DNA of 59,990 nucleotides, taken from assembly GCF_014203595.1 (NCBI RefSeq), contig NZ_JACHJK010000025.1, forward strand, positions 1 through 59,990, given 5' to 3'. This DNA comes from Streptomyces echinatus. Its GTDB lineage: Bacteria; Actinomycetota; Actinomycetes; Streptomycetales; Streptomycetaceae. The position numbers were made by a program, and so were the translations under genes. Shown in pieces: positions 58,501-59,990 of this stretch (position 1 is its first letter; every line of letters begins with the position of its first letter). The notes beneath the pieces are model-generated. The model was not told where the DNA came from and made no database searches. It saw only the letters and a list, made by a program, of their open reading frames with translations.

Positions 58501-59696
58501 CTGACGGGAAGACTCTCGCCACTGGCAGCAGCGACCAGACGGTGCGGCTGTGGGACGTGGCCACCGGCAGAACCCAGACCACGCTGACCGGCCACACCCA
58601 GGAGGTGCGGGCGGTGGCGTTCAGCCAGGACGGCAAGACTCTGGCCACGAGCAGCAGAGACTCCACCGTGCGGTTGTGGGACGTGGCCACGGGCAAGTCC
58701 CGCACCACGTTGACCGGCCATGCGGGTTGGATCTATTCGGTGGCGTTCAGTCCCGACGGAAAAACCCTCGCAACCAGCAGCAGCGACCAAACGGCGCGGC
58801 TGTGGGACGTCGCCACCGGCAAAATTCGCACCGTCTTGAGGGGGTATACGGGCTGGGTGAGGTCGGTGGCGTTCAGTCCTGACGGGAATACCATCGCCAG
58901 CGGAAGCAGCGACCAGACGGTGCGGCTGCGGGACGTAGCCACCGGAAAGACCCGCACCACGTTGTCCGGCCCCACTGACGAGGTGACCGCGGTGGCGTTC
59001 AGCCCAGACGGGAAGATGCTCCTGGCTGGCGGCCTCGACGGGAATGTGCGGGGCTGGGATGTGGCCACAGGGGCTTCCCTCGGTGAGCTGCCCCAGACCG
59101 ACCAGGTCTATTCGGTGGCGTTCAGCCCGGACGGACACTACGTGGCCGTCGGCCTGTTCGACGACAGCGTTTTGCTGTGGCGCTTGGCTACCGACTCGGA
59201 ACCTGTCACCCTGACCGGTCACGACGGCCCGGTGAAGTCAGTGGCCTTCAGCCCTGACGGAAAGACCCTCGCCACTGGCAGCTACGATCACACCGTGCGG
59301 TTGTGGAACGTGGCCACCCACAGGACTATTACCGCCTTGACGGGCCACACCGGGCCGGTGGCGTCAGTGGCGTTCAGCCCTGACGGGAAGACGATCGCCA
59401 GCGGAAGCTACGATCACACGGTGCGGTTGTGGGACGTGGCCAAACACAGGAGCCGCACCACCTTGACGGGCCATACGGACGAGGTGTGGTCCGTGGCGCT
59501 CAGTCCTGACGGGAAGACCATCGCCAGCGGAAGCAAAGATCACACCGTACGGCTGTGGGACACCGCCTTCGTCCAGCCTTCCGCAGCAATCGATAAAATC
59601 TGTCGCGCCGTCAACCGAGACCTCACCGCTGAGGAACGGAAGGTGTACCTTCCGGACTCCTCAGTCGGCCCCGTGTGCCCCACGCCGTCCACCTGA
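55524..59696 (+). CDS. Trypsin-like peptidase / nSTAND ATPase / TM / 14-repeat WD40 protein
   Basis: 1390 residues, GTG start with GGAG seven bases upstream. Residues 15-210 are a trypsin-fold peptidase: His48 in VVSCAHVM, Asp90 in EDDDVAVIRL and Ser166 in TTGFSGAPVVDE. Residues 219-560 are an nSTAND1-type NTPase: CPYRGLEPFTAKHAQWFQGR, Walker A GPSGSGKSSLV (260-270), Walker B LLLVIDQFEELL. A TM segment (about 687-708, LATLLVLALLAAGGAVWQW) is followed by 14 WD40 repeats (VAFSPDGKT...VRLWD), enough for two seven-bladed propellers, and a short tail with two Cys. It matches the trypsin-STAND-WD conflict proteins known from multicellular bacteria: the propellers sense, the STAND switch oligomerises and the protease is the effector. 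Confidence 0.9.
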   Translation: MDGMRTVSADGEGASGLLAAVVQVLRPEGQVVGAGFLVAEDLVVSCAHVMLEAGAGPGDTVQLAFPHAPGAPQVEGSVEAGAWRAPEDDDVAVIRLSGSVEGVTALRLGSAAGCRGHAVRSFGFPAQAPAGGHFGFGVAGDLLPATDSRGMHLQLTAANDLTTGFSGAPVVDEVTGLVIGLVTEITALDEHERGQGIAYVTPTQTLREIRPDLTEHDVCPYRGLEPFTAKHAQWFQGRDDALQQVLSNLAHQQRVTLLLGPSGSGKSSLVQAGVLPALAAGALPGSDTWLPVLARPRQDLLAELERAGLPGAASTGIAAAVTRRLAAEPGHERLLLVIDQFEELLAEPYNGRRQEHLAARLAATDQLTTAVKSHARLSVILVMRDDFYPQQAALAPRLLEAAMPGLLNMPGTLSEHDLHDIITLPAEDVGACLESGLPERIIADVLATSPEGTLVRRVPVTVLPLLELTLSELWKRRQDGCLTHDAYRRIGGVAGSLTTWCDTALDQLPPGHQPIAQRTLTALVRPADPDHHIPAIRAQVPLQELRELAADPHGGPGSDRVIDEVLAVLTRQRIITTHTPSASGPPETPPALPVAELIHEALIRDWSTLRDWVGQDHRFHEWLDHTREQRARWVETRDPGDLLGGTALAEGLDWSQQRHLPADITAFLAASHERQQSVIRRSKRLNAVLATLLVLALLAAGGAVWQWHRVAEERQAALSRQLAATSATLISGNSDVAALLAIEAYRTSPTPEAVETLQRVAALPLKRRLVGHTSWVNGVAFSPDGKTVASASADNTVRLWDTASGRNSVTLEGQQGPVEGVAFSPDGKTVAGAGDDKTVRLWNVATHRPIATFRGHKAAVEAVAFSPDGTTVASASDDKTVRLWDVESSKFRATLTGHESEVYTVAFSPDGKTVATGSTDATVRLWDVATGRFRAALTGHENTVFSVAFSPDGETLATGSADQSVRLWDVAERKNRSTLTGHTDLVMSVAFSPDGKTLATGSSDQTVRLWDVATGRTQTTLTGHTQEVRAVAFSQDGKTLATSSRDSTVRLWDVATGKSRTTLTGHAGWIYSVAFSPDGKTLATSSSDQTARLWDVATGKIRTVLRGYTGWVRSVAFSPDGNTIASGSSDQTVRLRDVATGKTRTTLSGPTDEVTAVAFSPDGKMLLAGGLDGNVRGWDVATGASLGELPQTDQVYSVAFSPDGHYVAVGLFDDSVLLWRLATDSEPVTLTGHDGPVKSVAFSPDGKTLATGSYDHTVRLWNVATHRTITALTGHTGPVASVAFSPDGKTIASGSYDHTVRLWDVAKHRSRTTLTGHTDEVWSVALSPDGKTIASGSKDHTVRLWDTAFVQPSAAIDKICRAVNRDLTAEERKVYLPDSSVGPVCPTPST

Positions 59697-59953
59697 GTCC
59701 TGTTCGTAGCTTGAGCCAAGCTTGTTCTTCTCGATCCCGACAACGGTGCTGAGGACGCGACGCCGCTCATTTTGGAATGGCTCGGCGAGCGGGGCATGGA
59801 GGCCCCGATTCGGGTCGACGGTGGGGCAGGACGACGAAGCCTCTCGTGCCCTTGGGAAGACGGTGCGCAGGGTGATCCAGAGGCGTTCCCGGGTTTAGGC
59901 GCTGTTTCTCGGATCTCCCTGCGTGAGTGGGGCGTTGGGGGCAGGCTGGCTGC
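59697..59953. other. Intergenic stretch with a truncated coding-like frame
   Basis: From about 59718 a frame reads AKLVLLDPDNGAEDATPLIL, then EWLGERGMEAPIRVDGGAG, protein-like for some 35 codons, without a start (a TGA lies directly before it). It may be the interrupted piece of a gene cut by the element starting at the right edge. An IS end could lie at about 59890-59950 (GGCGCTGTTTCTCGGATCTC). Confidence 0.3.
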
Positions 59954-59990
59954 ATGGGACGTGGTGACCTGACGAATGCGGAGTGGGATC
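59954..59990 (+). mobile_element. IS5-family transposase, first codons only
   Basis: ATG at 59954 opens MGRGDLTNAEWD before the window ends. 'GDLTxAEW' near the N-terminus is typical of IS5/IS4-like transposases of actinomycetes (the fuller pattern is D-L-T-D/N-A-E-W-x-x-L-x-P). Thirteen codons cannot prove it, but the start and its position after a possible inverted repeat support an insertion sequence at the edge. Confidence 0.6.

Noticed and set aside
1..59990. tRNA, rRNA or integrase/att signatures
   Set aside because: None was recognised by eye; only the IS5-like start at the right edge indicates mobility.

Overview
The window is high-GC actinobacterial DNA. Codons end almost always in G or C, GTG and TTG starts are common, many promoters have TAG-type -10 boxes, and the gene families are typical of Streptomyces (F420/PPOX enzymes, mycothiol-type isomerase, HxlR/TetR regulators, RsbU-like phosphatases, ricin-lectin secreted proteins). 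The species cannot be told from this sequence. The mixture of small transcription units, many regulators, decayed genes and an insertion-sequence edge looks like an accessory chromosome region.

Region 1 (1-9.5 kb): a molybdenum-hydroxylase operon (FAD and 2Fe-2S subunits) divergent from a TetR regulator across two GGACAGCTGTCC palindromes; a secreted CAP protein, a GNAT acetyltransferase, a membrane-anchored unknown, an MFS pump, a PPOX-type enzyme preceded by a 12-copy heptad repeat, a cytochrome P450 with an unusual I-helix, and a tautomerase-like protein. Region 2 (10-25.6 kb): a Tat-exported phospholipase C/phosphatase, a thioesterase plus MFS pair, a TetR/quinone-oxidoreductase divergon with matched operators, an aromatic amino acid hydroxylase, a glutathione-independent formaldehyde dehydrogenase, an ATP-grasp ligase, small exported proteins, and a TetR/alpha-beta hydrolase pair with a perfect operator.

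Region 3 (26.7-33.2 kb) is the most interesting part. It is a compact five-gene operon behind a clear TTGTGA-18-TAGGAT promoter: MFS exporter, S9-family (prolyl-oligopeptidase-like) peptidase, a 39-residue cysteine-free precursor-like peptide, a 642-residue B12-binding-type radical SAM protein with a CX7CX2C cluster, and a 222-residue partner. Start/stop overlaps, a perfect 13-bp hairpin directly after the peptide gene and a terminator at the end frame it as a ribosomally made peptide (RiPP) pathway. Modification is inferred to occur on an aliphatic/aromatic stretch of the peptide, followed by leader removal by the S9 peptidase and export by the MFS protein. A small exported Cys-containing protein (DUF6355-like) follows on the opposite strand.

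Region 4 (33.5-48.7 kb): a Gly/His/Phe-repeat exported peptide, DoxX, a wrecked HTH regulator downstream of an NB-ARC ATPase that appears controlled by a TetR protein through twin palindromes, a YbdK-type glutamate-cysteine ligase-like enzyme, a ThuA-ricin secreted protein, an RsbU-like phosphatase, and a translationally coupled FadR/unknown/GMC-oxidoreductase operon. Region 5 (48.9-60 kb): many gene remnants, an HxlR regulator that looks leaderless, a macro-domain gene damaged at its start, and a conflict-type module: a trypco1-like gene (frameshifted) followed by a 1390-residue trypsin-nSTAND-TM-WD40 protein. The window ends in the first codons of an IS5-like transposase.

An important caveat is that at least seven genes carry single-base frameshifts, some in short homopolymers. 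Either this segment is decaying or the assembly carries indel errors; raw reads would settle which.
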